Shown here: piece by piece, positions 49,032-58,430 of the stretch | Layout: each line of letters opens with the position of its first letter | Numbering within the stretch: position 1 is the stretch's first letter | Source of the DNA: Bacteroidales bacterium UBA5536 | GTDB taxonomy: Bacteria > Bacteroidota > Bacteroidia > Bacteroidales > F082 | Assembly: GCA_002426795.1 (NCBI GenBank) | Contig: DINQ01000010.1 | Span: 124,001-188,000, forward strand | DNA length: 64,000 nt | Reading direction: 5' to 3' | The notes under the pieces: model-generated | Seen by the model: the letters and a program-made list of their open reading frames with translations, nothing else | Database searches by the model: none | Told to the model about the DNA's origin: nothing | Program-made: the position numbers and the translations under genes

Positions 49032-50444
49032 ATGAAACAGTATATCCTTTTTCTGGTTTTATTTTGCCTGGGCTTTCATGCTTATGCGCAAACTTCTGCA
49101 ATCGCAGATACCGGAAAAATGGTAGTAATTGGCAACATCAAGCTAGAGGGAAATGATGTGACACGCGACAAAATTGTCTTACGTGAGTTAGAATACAAAA
49201 TCGGAGATACACTTTCTGCAGCTGAGTTTGCACGCCTTACCAAGTTGAGTCGAAACAACTTGCTGAATCGTTCACTGTTTAATTTTGTTGATATTGATGC
49301 AGTTACAGTTCCAGGATTCGACAACGTAGTCGATATTAAGGTTAAAATGACCGAACGATGGTATGTCTGGCCACTGCCGATTTTTGAACTGGCCGACCGC
49401 AATTTCAATGCCTGGTGGAAAAGCCGTGATTTCAGCCGTGTGAATTATGGATTTTTTTTAACCCACAACAACTTCCGCGGTCGGATGGAACTGCTAAAAC
49501 TCTTGATCAGGGCTGGCTACGATCAAAACTATTACCTCACGTATGAGGTTCCCTATCTGACCAAAAAGCAAAATTTTGGCATTGGTGTGCAGGCTGGATA
49601 CCAGCGCAGCCGCCAAATAGCATATAATACTGTAGCTGACCAGCAGGTCAATATCAAGGAAGAAAACAGGTACGCAAAACAGGCATCCTACGGTAAATTG
49701 ATGGTGAGCTATCGTAAAGGTTACAGGCAATTGCATCAGTTATACGTTGGTTACGAAAATTTTCTTTTTTCCGATACCGTGCTCAGGCTCAATCCCAACT
49801 TCATCCGAAGCAGCAACCCACGAATGGAATTTTTATCGATGATGTATATTTTTAAACTCGATTATCGCGATAGCAAGCCTTATCCGCTTAATGGAAATTA
49901 TTTTGAATTGGAACTTTCAAAAACTGGTTTTGGCCTTTTCAAAACCGCACCCAATTTTTATTATGCAAAGACTACTTTCGACTGGTATGCGCAAATAGCC
50001 AAAAGATGGCATTGGGCCTCAAACCTAACCAGCAAGTTCTCGGGGGGCGGTTTTCAACCCTACTTTCTGATGCGCGGATTGGGCTACGGCAACGACTTTG
50101 TTCGGTCATATGAATTATATGTTATTGATGGACAAGATTTTGGATTGTTCAAAAACAACCTGAAGTTTACATTGCTTAAGCCCCGTGTGCGCAATTTGCC
50201 TCTTATCAGGACCGATAAATTCAGAAAAATACATTTTGCGATGTATATGAACCTGTTTTTTGACGCTGCTTTTGTCAGCAATAGTGATCGAACCATTTTA
50301 AACCCACTACAGAACAAGCTGCTATATGGGAGCGGCGTTGGGATAGATTTGGTAACATATTACGATTTGGTATTCCGGTTGGAGTATTCTCTAAACCGAC
50401 AGGGTGAAACCGGATTTTTCATCAATTTTGTAGCGCCGATCTAG
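49032..50444 (+). CDS. Omp85-family (BamA-like) outer-membrane protein with one POTRA domain
   Basis: The 470-aa protein has a signal peptide (MKQYILFLVLFCLGFHAYA, cut before QT), a POTRA-like domain (~30-110, VVIGNIKLEGNDVTRDKIVL ... NLLNRSLFNFVDIDAV) and a barrel. The barrel contains 'YPLNGNYFELELSKTGFG', which corresponds to the Omp85 family's 'yPxxGxyxxl' stretch, and ends FINFVAPI. It is much shorter than the true BamA at 53163 and has one POTRA domain, like surface-antigen-type Omp85 members. Its role in outer-membrane or surface-protein export is inferred. It lies 48 bp after the CBS gene. Confidence 0.82.
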   Translation: MKQYILFLVLFCLGFHAYAQTSAIADTGKMVVIGNIKLEGNDVTRDKIVLRELEYKIGDTLSAAEFARLTKLSRNNLLNRSLFNFVDIDAVTVPGFDNVVDIKVKMTERWYVWPLPIFELADRNFNAWWKSRDFSRVNYGFFLTHNNFRGRMELLKLLIRAGYDQNYYLTYEVPYLTKKQNFGIGVQAGYQRSRQIAYNTVADQQVNIKEENRYAKQASYGKLMVSYRKGYRQLHQLYVGYENFLFSDTVLRLNPNFIRSSNPRMEFLSMMYIFKLDYRDSKPYPLNGNYFELELSKTGFGLFKTAPNFYYAKTTFDWYAQIAKRWHWASNLTSKFSGGGFQPYFLMRGLGYGNDFVRSYELYVIDGQDFGLFKNNLKFTLLKPRVRNLPLIRTDKFRKIHFAMYMNLFFDAAFVSNSDRTILNPLQNKLLYGSGVGIDLVTYYDLVFRLEYSLNRQGETGFFINFVAPI

Positions 50445-50521
50445 CGTATAAAAAATGTTAAAACAAGCTGTCAAAGCATTAATTTTCGTAACCTTGCCAA
50501 CAAAAGCACCAACGACACTTC

Positions 50522-51403
50522 ATGATGAAAATAGCGCTTTTTGGTAAAACTTTTGAACCCGACCGTCAACCCTACCTCAGGCAGTTGGTAGAAAGTCTTC
50601 AGCAATTTGAAGTTCAGTTAACGGTTTACGCGCCGTATTTTAATCTATTAAAGTCTCATATTCCTTTTAGGCACAACGTTTCTACATTTTCCAATCATGA
50701 AGAGCTTGTAGATCAAGCTGATATGGTTTTTTCAATCGGTGGTGACGGTACTTTGCTTGACACCGTTCCGCTTTTGCGCGACAGCGGAATACCTGTACTG
50801 GGCATCAATATGGGCCGATTGGGTTTTTTGTCAAGTGTCTCCAAAAACGAAATAGATCTTGCCGTGAAGCAAGTGATGGAGAAGCGGTTCTCACTTGAAA
50901 ACCGCAGCCTGATCACGCTTTCTCAGCCAGAAAACATGTTTCCTGTTGTCAATTATGCTTTGAATGAAGTTACTGTTTTCCGAAAGGAAACAACTTCGCT
51001 GATCGTGATTCAGGTTTATGTTGATAATCATTTTGTTAACGCTTACTGGGCGGATGGATTAATTTTAGCCACGCCTACAGGTTCTACGGCTTACTCTCTC
51101 TCGGCAGGAGGGCCAATTATCACACCAAATTCTGCCAACTTTGTGATCACGCCAATTGCAACACACAATTTAAGTGTTCGACCCATCGTTATACCCGACA
51201 CAAGCATTATAAGGTTCAGGGTAGTAGGAAGACATACCACTTACTCACTGAGCATGGATTCGCGTAGTGTAGTGATTGACAAACCGATAGAGCTGGAATT
51301 TAAAAAGGCGCACTTTGGATTGAACATGGTAATGATGGAGGAAAAAGACTTTTTCAAAACCATTCGCGATAAACTCCTCTGGGGTCTTGATATCAGAAAT
51401 TAG
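50522..51403 (+). CDS. nadK: NAD kinase
   Basis: A 293-aa NAD kinase making NADP from NAD and ATP. The GGDGT motif is at 73-77 (with LLD after it), followed by GINMGRLGFLSSV, 'LNEVTVFRKETTSL' and the substrate-binding TPTGSTAYSLSAGGPII. The ATG at 50525 is an equally good start. It lies in the conserved block with DUF6089, uppS and bamA. Complete. Confidence 0.97.
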   Translation: MMKIALFGKTFEPDRQPYLRQLVESLQQFEVQLTVYAPYFNLLKSHIPFRHNVSTFSNHEELVDQADMVFSIGGDGTLLDTVPLLRDSGIPVLGINMGRLGFLSSVSKNEIDLAVKQVMEKRFSLENRSLITLSQPENMFPVVNYALNEVTVFRKETTSLIVIQVYVDNHFVNAYWADGLILATPTGSTAYSLSAGGPIITPNSANFVITPIATHNLSVRPIVIPDTSIIRFRVVGRHTTYSLSMDSRSVVIDKPIELEFKKAHFGLNMVMMEEKDFFKTIRDKLLWGLDIRN

Positions 51404-51433
51404 CAGCATGGTAAGGTGGTTCGAAAAAAATGA

Positions 51434-51441
51434 TAATTTTG
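51434..51441 (+). promoter_or_regulatory. -7 element TAATTTTG upstream of the DUF6089 gene
   Basis: Perfect TAnnTTTG with a ~90-nt leader; would drive the DUF6089-uppS-bamA-ompH block. Confidence 0.45.
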
Positions 51442-51536
51442 CAGTCCGGAAAAAGATGTTTCAATAGTTTGTCAATCAGTAATTTTAATATTGTTGAATA
51501 GGTTAAACTTTTGAAATCAGTAATTTCCAGCGAACA

Positions 51537-52385
51537 ATGAATAATAAATCGCCCTTGAAGAAAATTGTAGCAGCATTCATCTTTGTGTTTTTTTGCATTT
51601 CAGTCTTACAAACTGGTGCACAAACACTTGAGGTTGGATTGCATGGTGGTGTTTCCTATTATATTGGCGATATCAATCCTGCTAAACAGTTTAACCAGAT
51701 AACGCCAGCCTATGGTGTACTTGCGCGTTACAGCAGGGGAATGCGGTGGTCGTTCAGGGCTGTATTCACAAGCACAGAGCTCACGGCCGACGATGCCACA
51801 GTGGGATCAAATACCGCCCGTGGATTGGGCTTCAAATCGACAGTGAACGACCTCAGTGTGCTGGCTGAATTCAATTTTTTCGATTATTTCACTGGCAGCA
51901 AAAGAGACTATGTGACGCCATTTATTTTTGCAGGCATTTCCGGATTTCAGTTTACACCACGCAGCATCGATGGCACCCCACTGCGGCCATTGGGAACCGA
52001 AGGACAATACACCAACAATGCTGATGGCGAACGTATAGGCCCAAAACCGTATAATCAATTTGCTTTTTCAATTCCTTTTGGCTTGGGAGTAAAATATAGT
52101 CTAGGCAAGCGTGTTGGGCTAACTGTTGAATGGCGGATGCACAAGACCTTTACAGATTATCTGGATGATGTAAGCACCAATTATTATTTAGATGGTTCTA
52201 CAATCGACCCAGCAAATGATGCTCAGATTTTTTCTGATCCCACGCAAACTCACCTTGCAGGGATGCATCGTGGAAACAAGAATACAAACGACTGGTTCAG
52301 CTATGCTGGCGTGTCGTTAACTTATAAATTCAATCTCCAAAAGAGAAACAACTGTAACGACTTCAATCAGGGTAACATCTGGTAA
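51537..52385 (+). CDS. DUF6089 family outer-membrane beta-barrel protein
   Basis: A 282-aa protein with a signal peptide (KKIVAAFIFVFFCISVLQTG, cut near AQ) and an eight-strand-like barrel. Typical pieces are LEVGLHGGVSYYIGDINP, VLARYSRGMRWSFRAVF, 'FSIPFGLGVKYSLGKR', TVEWRMHKTFTDYLDDV and WFSYAGVSLTYKF. DUF6089 genes are regularly found next to uppS and bamA in Bacteroidota; a role in outer-membrane biogenesis is assumed by association only. 21 bp before uppS. Confidence 0.88.
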   Translation: MNNKSPLKKIVAAFIFVFFCISVLQTGAQTLEVGLHGGVSYYIGDINPAKQFNQITPAYGVLARYSRGMRWSFRAVFTSTELTADDATVGSNTARGLGFKSTVNDLSVLAEFNFFDYFTGSKRDYVTPFIFAGISGFQFTPRSIDGTPLRPLGTEGQYTNNADGERIGPKPYNQFAFSIPFGLGVKYSLGKRVGLTVEWRMHKTFTDYLDDVSTNYYLDGSTIDPANDAQIFSDPTQTHLAGMHRGNKNTNDWFSYAGVSLTYKFNLQKRNNCNDFNQGNIW

Positions 52386-52406
52386 TGAATAGATAACGGA
52401 GAATCA

Positions 52407-53156
52407 ATGAGCGTAAAAGATCAAATAAACCCCGACAAGCTTCCGAAGCATATTGCCATTATCATGGATGGGAATGGGCGTTGGGCCAAAAGCAAAGGTC
52501 GTCCGCGTATTTTTGGCCATCAAAGTGGTGTTACGGCTGTACGCGAAGCTGCCGAATCTGCCGCTGAGCTCGGTGTTTCGTATCTTACTTTATATGCTTT
52601 TTCAACCGAAAACTGGAACCGTCCACGTGTAGAAGTGAATGCTTTGATGCGTTTGCTTTTGCAGACAATTAAAGATGAGATCGTTACCTTAAATAAAAAT
52701 AACATCCGATTGAATGCCATTGGCGATTTGGCGAGTTTGCCAAAAATCAATCGTGAGCACCTGCAAAGAGCAATGGATGAGACAAAAAACAATGACAGGA
52801 TGACGCTCACACTAGCACTGAGCTATTCAAGTCGTTGGGAAATCACACGGGCAATGCAGCTACTCGCTGAAGAAATTAAAAAAGGAAATTGCAATCCTGA
52901 AGATGTTGATCAGCAATGTATTGAAAAACTTTTGACAACAACAGGCATGCCCGACCCTGAACTCTTGATCAGAACAAGTGGCGAAACAAGAATCAGCAAT
53001 TTTATGCTCTGGCAGATTGCTTATTCCGAGCTTTATTTTACGCCCAAATTCTGGCCCGATTTTAGAAAAGAAGATCTTTATGAAGCCATTTTGGATTATC
53101 AATACCGCGAACGTAGATTTGGTAAGACCAGTGAACAAATAACAAAGCAGAAATAA
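52407..53156 (+). CDS. uppS: Isoprenyl (undecaprenyl) diphosphate synthase
   Basis: A 249-aa cis-prenyltransferase that makes the lipid carrier for cell-wall and surface sugars. The signature IAIIMDGNGRWAKSKGRPR (D21 binds Mg), GHQSGVTAVRE, LTLYAFSTENWNRPR and the C-terminal 'RTSGETRISNFMLWQIAYSE' with the catalytic RxSGExRxSN stretch are intact. 6 bp before bamA, so co-transcribed. Confidence 0.97.
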   Translation: MSVKDQINPDKLPKHIAIIMDGNGRWAKSKGRPRIFGHQSGVTAVREAAESAAELGVSYLTLYAFSTENWNRPRVEVNALMRLLLQTIKDEIVTLNKNNIRLNAIGDLASLPKINREHLQRAMDETKNNDRMTLTLALSYSSRWEITRAMQLLAEEIKKGNCNPEDVDQQCIEKLLTTTGMPDPELLIRTSGETRISNFMLWQIAYSELYFTPKFWPDFRKEDLYEAILDYQYRERRFGKTSEQITKQK

Positions 53157-53162
53157 ATTGGA

Positions 53163-55820
53163 ATGAGGAGTAGAAAAATGCTGAACAAATCGCTGGTATC
53201 TTTTCTGGCATTATTGTTTGTCTTACTGATTGCAAAACCCCACCAAAGCCTCGCCCAGATTCAAGTGGGCTCCGATTTGAATGGTTTTGATTATAGCAAA
53301 CCAAAAGAATATGAGATTGGTGGCATTACCGTCACCGGCATCAAATACCTCGATCAGAATGTGCTCATCATGCTTTCTGGACTTGGTGTTGGTGAAACAA
53401 TTAAGGTGCCCGGTGATAAAATTACGGATGCAATCCGCAAACTATGGGATCAGGGCCTTTTTGAAGATGTTTCGATCACTGCTACAAGTATCGTTGGTAA
53501 CCGGATTTTTCTCGATATTGCATTGAAAGAACGGCCCAGGGTTTCGAAATTTTCTTTTGAAGGCCTGCGAAAAGCGGAAGCAGACGACATCAGGACAAAA
53601 ATTAACCTTACCCGGGGTGATGTGGCCACAGATCATCTTTTTGTCAGAACCCGAAATATCATCAAGAATTATTTTGGTGAAAAGGGATTCCTAAACGCTG
53701 AGGTTGACATTGAACAACGTCCTGATGAATCTCGTGAGAATTATGTTGACTTGTTGATCAAAGTTGACAAAAACTCGAAGGTGAAAATTGGCGAAATTAA
53801 AATCGTGGGTAACGAACATCTGTCTGATGATCAGGTGCGTGCAGCGATGAAAGAGACAAAACAAAAAGGTTTTTTCAACCCATTGAATCCGCTTGGCGCT
53901 TTGCTCGTCAACACCACCTGGGATCTCGTCCGACTCAAACCTTATAGCGCGGTTCAACAGGTAGAATCTTATTTCGAAGATAACTATAAACCACGGATTT
54001 TTAAAACATCCAAGTATATTGAGTCGAATTTTGATGAGGACAAAATCAAAATTGTTGACAAATACAACCAAAAAGGCTATCGTGATGCGACAATAATCAG
54101 CGATTCAGTGTATCGTCTCACCGACAAAAGTATTGGTATCCAGATTAAAGTGAATGAAGGAGACCGCTACTACTTCAGAAGCATCAACTGGGTAGGAAAC
54201 ACCAAGTATACCAGCCAGTTTCTGAGTTCAGTACTGGGCATTGAGCCAGGTGATGTTTACAACAAAGAATTGCTGACTACAAACCTGACATACAACCCCA
54301 ATGGATTGGATGTTAGTTCTTTGTATATGGATGATGGCTATTTGTTCTTCAATGCTGATCCGGTTGAAGTGCTGGTAGAAAACGATTCAATCGACCTCGA
54401 AATTCGTATTCGCGAAGGCAAACAGGCGCGAATTAGCGATGTAGGGGTTAAGGGCAATACAAAAACCAATGATCACGTTGTTATCAGAGAGTTGAGAACT
54501 CGTCCGGGCATGTTGTTTAGCCGGTCCGACATCATCAGAACTACACGTGAGCTTGCCAACTTAAGGTATTTCAATGCCGAGACCATTGCGCCTGATGTGA
54601 AACCAAATCCTGCTGAAGGTACTGTGGATATCATCTATGATGTCGAGGAAACTTCGGCTGACCAAATTGAGCTTTCAGGTGGCTGGGGTTATGGACGTAT
54701 CATTGGAACTTTAGGGTTGTCATTCAACAACTTTTCACTGCGCAACGTGCTTAAAAAAGAAGCATGGCGTCCTATTCCTTCTGGTGATGGACAAAAACTA
54801 TCAATTCGTTTGCAAACCTATGGGTCTGGCTATTTGAGCTACAGCGCCTCGTTTACGGAGCCTTGGTTAGGCGGCAAAAAGCCAACTTCGCTTACAGTTA
54901 GCTATTTCCATTCACTATATTCAAATGGTCTGGCGCGTTCCGATACCAACCGTGCTTCGTTTGTAATCAACGGTTTAACAGTAGGCATTGGAAAAAGGTT
55001 GAAATGGCCGGATGACTTTTTTACCCTTTATCAAGGTGTTAACCTGATGCGTTACGACCTGAAAAACTACGCACAAATCTTTAGCGTGGGAACCGGAACA
55101 GGATTTTTCAATGTGTTTAGCTACAATATTAATTTTGGAAGAAGCTCGATCAGCCAGCCGATTTATCCGCGCTCTGGATCCGATTTCTCTCTGTCGCTTG
55201 AGCTTACTCCTCCATATTCTTTGTTCAGTAACAAGGATTACACAACACTGGATGAAAACGACCGCTATAAATGGGTCGAATACCACAAATGGAAACTTAA
55301 TACATCGTGGTATGTTGAAACTGTGAACAAGCTTGTACTTGCCACGCGCATCAAGTTTGGCTTCCTCGGCTACTACAATTCCGACATTGGAGTCACACCG
55401 TTCCAACGCTTTTACCTGGGTGGTGACGGACTTTCCGGTTATAACAACCTCGACGGACGCGAAATTATCGGGATGAGAGGTTATGGAAATGAAACCATTA
55501 CACCTTTATACTATAAGGACAAAAATATCGGTGGAAACATCTACAGCAAGTACACGCTGGAGTTGCGCTACCCGTTGTCGCTTAACCCAAGTGCAACAAT
55601 TTATGCACTCACTTTCCTCGAGGCAGGAAACAGTTGGTTGGGATTCGACAACTTCAATCCTTTCGATGTGAAACGGTCTGCAGGTCTTGGTATCAGAGTG
55701 TTTTTACCTATGTTTGGTATTCTCGGACTTGACTGGGGATACGGCTTTGATGAGATTCCGGGTATCCCGAATGCCAACGGAAGTCAGTTCCATTTCTCCA
55801 TCAACCAATCACTCGATTAA
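53163..55820 (+). CDS. bamA: Outer-membrane protein assembly factor BamA
   Basis: An 885-aa BamA with a signal peptide; the ATG at 53178 (MLNKSLVSFLALLFVLLI) is a possible alternative start. Five POTRA domains span ~45-470 (starting YEIGGITVTGIKYLDQNVL; KIGEIKIVGNEHLSDDQV; YFRSINWVGNTKYTSQFL; ARISDVGVKGNTKTNDHVV). The 16-strand barrel follows (~500-885), with the conserved RGY loop as MRGYGN and a C-terminal FHFSINQSLD. It folds and inserts outer-membrane proteins. The two downstream Skp-like genes complete the block. Confidence 0.97.
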   Translation: MRSRKMLNKSLVSFLALLFVLLIAKPHQSLAQIQVGSDLNGFDYSKPKEYEIGGITVTGIKYLDQNVLIMLSGLGVGETIKVPGDKITDAIRKLWDQGLFEDVSITATSIVGNRIFLDIALKERPRVSKFSFEGLRKAEADDIRTKINLTRGDVATDHLFVRTRNIIKNYFGEKGFLNAEVDIEQRPDESRENYVDLLIKVDKNSKVKIGEIKIVGNEHLSDDQVRAAMKETKQKGFFNPLNPLGALLVNTTWDLVRLKPYSAVQQVESYFEDNYKPRIFKTSKYIESNFDEDKIKIVDKYNQKGYRDATIISDSVYRLTDKSIGIQIKVNEGDRYYFRSINWVGNTKYTSQFLSSVLGIEPGDVYNKELLTTNLTYNPNGLDVSSLYMDDGYLFFNADPVEVLVENDSIDLEIRIREGKQARISDVGVKGNTKTNDHVVIRELRTRPGMLFSRSDIIRTTRELANLRYFNAETIAPDVKPNPAEGTVDIIYDVEETSADQIELSGGWGYGRIIGTLGLSFNNFSLRNVLKKEAWRPIPSGDGQKLSIRLQTYGSGYLSYSASFTEPWLGGKKPTSLTVSYFHSLYSNGLARSDTNRASFVINGLTVGIGKRLKWPDDFFTLYQGVNLMRYDLKNYAQIFSVGTGTGFFNVFSYNINFGRSSISQPIYPRSGSDFSLSLELTPPYSLFSNKDYTTLDENDRYKWVEYHKWKLNTSWYVETVNKLVLATRIKFGFLGYYNSDIGVTPFQRFYLGGDGLSGYNNLDGREIIGMRGYGNETITPLYYKDKNIGGNIYSKYTLELRYPLSLNPSATIYALTFLEAGNSWLGFDNFNPFDVKRSAGLGIRVFLPMFGILGLDWGYGFDEIPGIPNANGSQFHFSINQSLD

Positions 55821-55870
55821 TTTTTGGCAGGTTTTTTGGTTATGAAAGACTGAAAATTCATTCAAAAAAA

Positions 55871-56440
55871 ATGTACGACATGAAAAAGATGAAAACAATT
55901 TTAGCAACTTTAGTAGTTCTTCTGATCAGTACTATATCGTTGCAAGCTCAAAATCAACGTTTTGGTTATGTTGATACCGATTATATCCTGAAAAACATTC
56001 CTGAATACAACGATGCGCAGGAAGAGCTTAACAACCTTTCGCAAAAATGGGAAAAGGAAGTTAAGGGACTTTTTGATAAGGTGGAAGAGATGTATAAAGC
56101 ATACCAGACAGAATCGGTTTTATTGCCAGAGGATCTGAAACGTAAACGTGAAGACGAGATTGTTCAAAAGGAAAAGGCAGCCAAAGATTTGCAAATGAAA
56201 TATTTTGGACCTGAAGGCGATCTGTTCAAGAAACGCAACGAATTGGTGCAGCCGATTCAGGAAAAAGTGTTTAATGCCATCAAGGAAATTGCCGAAACCC
56301 GCAATTATGCTTTCGTTTTCGATAAAGCATCTGGTGCAACGATGCTATATGCAAGCGATAAGTTTGATATCAGCGACGACGTACTAGACGAAATTGGTAA
56401 TGTAATGCAAACTGTGCGTCGTGAAGACCGCAACAAGTAA
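55871..56440 (+). CDS. OmpH/Skp-family periplasmic chaperone
   Basis: A 189-aa protein, signal peptide included (start MYDMKKMKT or MKKMKT at 55880). The mature part RFGYVDTDYILKNIPEYNDA is the typical OmpH start. The middle is a long coiled coil (KWEKEVKGLFDKVEEMYKAY ... RKREDEIVQKEKAAKDLQM), and the end (NYAFVFDKASGATMLYA) closes the trimer-forming core. It should carry unfolded outer-membrane proteins across the periplasm to BamA, encoded directly upstream. Confidence 0.93.
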   Translation: MYDMKKMKTILATLVVLLISTISLQAQNQRFGYVDTDYILKNIPEYNDAQEELNNLSQKWEKEVKGLFDKVEEMYKAYQTESVLLPEDLKRKREDEIVQKEKAAKDLQMKYFGPEGDLFKKRNELVQPIQEKVFNAIKEIAETRNYAFVFDKASGATMLYASDKFDISDDVLDEIGNVMQTVRREDRNK

Positions 56441-56479
56441 TTCTTAAAGCTTCTTAAACAATCGCAATGAGTTGGATAT

Positions 56480-56512
56480 TTTGAAAAAAGTGGAAATTTA
56501 TTCCTACATTTG
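56480..56512 (+). promoter_or_regulatory. Complete Bacteroidetes promoter TTTG-N21-TACATTTG for the second ompH
   Basis: -33 TTTG at 56480-56483 and -7 TACATTTG at 56505-56512, spacing 21 bp; the best full promoter match in the window. Start of transcription near 56519, which places the true ATG at 56552. Confidence 0.65.
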
Positions 56513-56551
56513 CGGCTCAAAATTATATCATTAACATCCAGAAATCAGAAA

Positions 56552-57067
56552 ATGAAAAAATTAACCCAAGTATTTTTACTGATTGCTTTGCTTAGCCTCA
56601 GCGGTTTTGCCAGCGCTCAATCACTTAAAATTGGCTATATCGATTCGAATGAAATCATGGGCATGATGCCAGAAAAAGACACCATCGAATTGAAATTGCA
56701 GAATTTCGAAAAACAACTCGAAACAGAACTGCGTGCCATGGCAAATGAATATCAGACCAAACTCGGCGACTACCAGAACAACCTGGCTACCATGTCGAAC
56801 CTGATTCGTCAGTCGAAAGAAAAAGAACTGACAAACCTGCAAACCCGCATTCAAGAGTTTCAGCAAAGTGCTGATGTTGAGTATGGTGACAAAAGAAACG
56901 AGTTGCTTACTCCACTGATCGATAAAGTGAAAAAAGCCATCGACGATGTTGGAAAGGAAAACAACTACACCTACATCATTGACTCAGCAACTGGCGTGTT
57001 ATTGCACATTGGTGCCAATGCAGAAAACGTAACTCCGCTTGTAAAAAAGAAACTGGGCCTGAAATAG
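56552..57067 (+). CDS. OmpH/Skp-family periplasmic chaperone, second copy
   Basis: The ATG at 56552 (MKKLTQVFLLIALLSLSGFA) gives a clear signal peptide cut before QS; the longer frame from 56510 starts inside the promoter. The 171-aa product has the family start LKIGYIDSNEIMGMMPEKDT, a long coiled coil (LQNFEKQLETELRAMANEYQ ... LTNLQTRIQEFQQ) and the C-terminal 'NYTYIIDSATGVLLHIG'. A paralogue of the preceding gene, with its own promoter in addition to read-through. Confidence 0.94.
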   Translation: MKKLTQVFLLIALLSLSGFASAQSLKIGYIDSNEIMGMMPEKDTIELKLQNFEKQLETELRAMANEYQTKLGDYQNNLATMSNLIRQSKEKELTNLQTRIQEFQQSADVEYGDKRNELLTPLIDKVKKAIDDVGKENNYTYIIDSATGVLLHIGANAENVTPLVKKKLGLK

Positions 57068-57084
57068 TCTAGGACAAAATCATA

Positions 57085-57122
57085 AAAAAAGCTGATTCGT
57101 CAATTGATGGATCAGCTTTTTT
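57085..57122 (+). terminator. Intrinsic terminator ending the bamA-ompH block
   Basis: AAAAAAGCTGAT (57085-57096) pairs with ATCAGCTTTTTT (57111-57122). Confidence 0.9.
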
Positions 57123-57509
57123 GTTGGTATTGGATTTGCAAATCCAATAGATATTTGCTATGCGTGGCCAGAAGAATGTAATAGCCTATCTCACATAAAG
57201 AATTAGTTTGATCCTTTGTGTCTTGGAAAATGAACAGTTTGTCGGTGTTTTATTATAAGTCATTTTCAGTGTTTTGATTGTATAGCGTAACACCATCTAA
57301 ATTGTGCGACATGTCTCTGATTATCTTACAATCATTGTTTATTTGTCTTTTTGATAGTTTGTTTTCCCTTATTCGAAATGGTTGAGTTTTTACCTTGATT
57401 TGTGCTGATGAATTTATGGTATATAATAAGTGCCAAATCACGGTTGGGTAAATAAAAAAAGCTCTTGGAACCATTTCCAGAGCTTTTTATATGATAGGAT
57501 TTTAATTGA
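57123..57509. other. Gene-free intergenic stretch
   Basis: AT-rich with no supported gene; ends in a terminator hairpin for the convergent lipoprotein gene. Confidence 0.6.
57456..57487 (-). terminator. Terminator of the 57510 lipoprotein gene
   Basis: AAAAAGCTCTTGGAA (57456-57470) pairs with TTCCAGAGCTTTTT (57474-57487) with one bulged base; A/T runs on both sides. Confidence 0.85.
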
Positions 57510-58394
57510 CTACTCAACAACAATCACATCAAATTTGGCGAGGTCACCACGTGAATAAAGGTCAACTACCTTGAAATATCCAAGTTTTCCAACTTGTGTA
57601 CGGAAGTAAACAACCTGGCCTTCTACCAGCTCATTTGCTATTGAACTGGCACTGGATTCAGTAAACTCAGGGAATACATGGTATTCGCCAATGGCATCAA
57701 ATTCGGCAGCGGTCATGGTCGTTTTGATGAAGCGGGTTTGGTTTTTAACTGTCCAGCTGTCAACTCCAAGTGTTGGAATAGTAGACAATGAAGCATCGTC
57801 GGGCGCTGAAATCGTGTTTGCATTGGTGACGCCTTTGTAGAAAATCATGTCAATTTTGCTTTGGTTGTTTGGAGCAGTAGTGACAGTGTAAACCGAATTG
57901 TCACTTGTTGCATAAAAACTTCCTACTGCATCGTTGAATGAACCAAGCTCAACATTGGCATATTTAACAACTTTAACACCTGCCTGTTCAACAGTGATAT
58001 TGAAGGACACTTCATCAGTATAACCATCTTTATCTGTTACTTTAGCGGTCAGGCGTGAAGTTCCAACCTGCGGAAACGAAATGGTCACATCAGCTGAATA
58101 CACATCTGTATTGATTGTTGAATCAACCAATGTTTGCGCAACATTATTCGTGGTGAGTGTGAGCAGAAAATTTGTCAGATTTTTCTTCGTGCTGGTGTTG
58201 TAGGCAGCATTAAAACCTACCAGAATCTGCTGACCGGCATCAATGGTTACGTCACTTGAAGTATAGTTGCTACCACCTTTAAAATCAATCGTTGGTTTTG
58301 GATCGACCAAAGGATCTTCATCTTTGTTACACGAGGTTAAGAAACTTGCTCCTGCCAAAAACAAGAGCATTAAAAAGAAATTGGTTTTTTTCAT
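57510..58394 (-). CDS. Predicted surface lipoprotein with Ig-like domain, unknown function
   Basis: A 294-aa lipoprotein (MKKTNFFLMLLFLAGASFL, then TSC lipobox, CNKDEDP). Residues ~35-145 form an Ig-like/PKD beta domain (FKGGSNYTSSDVTIDAGQQI; ISFPQVGTSRLTAKVTDKDG). The C-terminal half (~150-294) resembles other Bacteroidota surface lipoproteins with a 'VELGSFNDAVGSFYATSDN' start, but I cannot name a family or ligand. Single gene, own terminator. Confidence 0.8.
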   Translation of the reverse strand: MKKTNFFLMLLFLAGASFLTSCNKDEDPLVDPKPTIDFKGGSNYTSSDVTIDAGQQILVGFNAAYNTSTKKNLTNFLLTLTTNNVAQTLVDSTINTDVYSADVTISFPQVGTSRLTAKVTDKDGYTDEVSFNITVEQAGVKVVKYANVELGSFNDAVGSFYATSDNSVYTVTTAPNNQSKIDMIFYKGVTNANTISAPDDASLSTIPTLGVDSWTVKNQTRFIKTTMTAAEFDAIGEYHVFPEFTESSASSIANELVEGQVVYFRTQVGKLGYFKVVDLYSRGDLAKFDVIVVE

Positions 58395-58430
58395 AAGATT
58401 AAGGTTTTAAATAGATATTGGTTATTATAA

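Noticed and set aside
57253..57474. Short minus-strand frames between ompH and the lipoprotein gene
   Set aside because: AT-rich chance frames overlapping a terminator hairpin; no start context.
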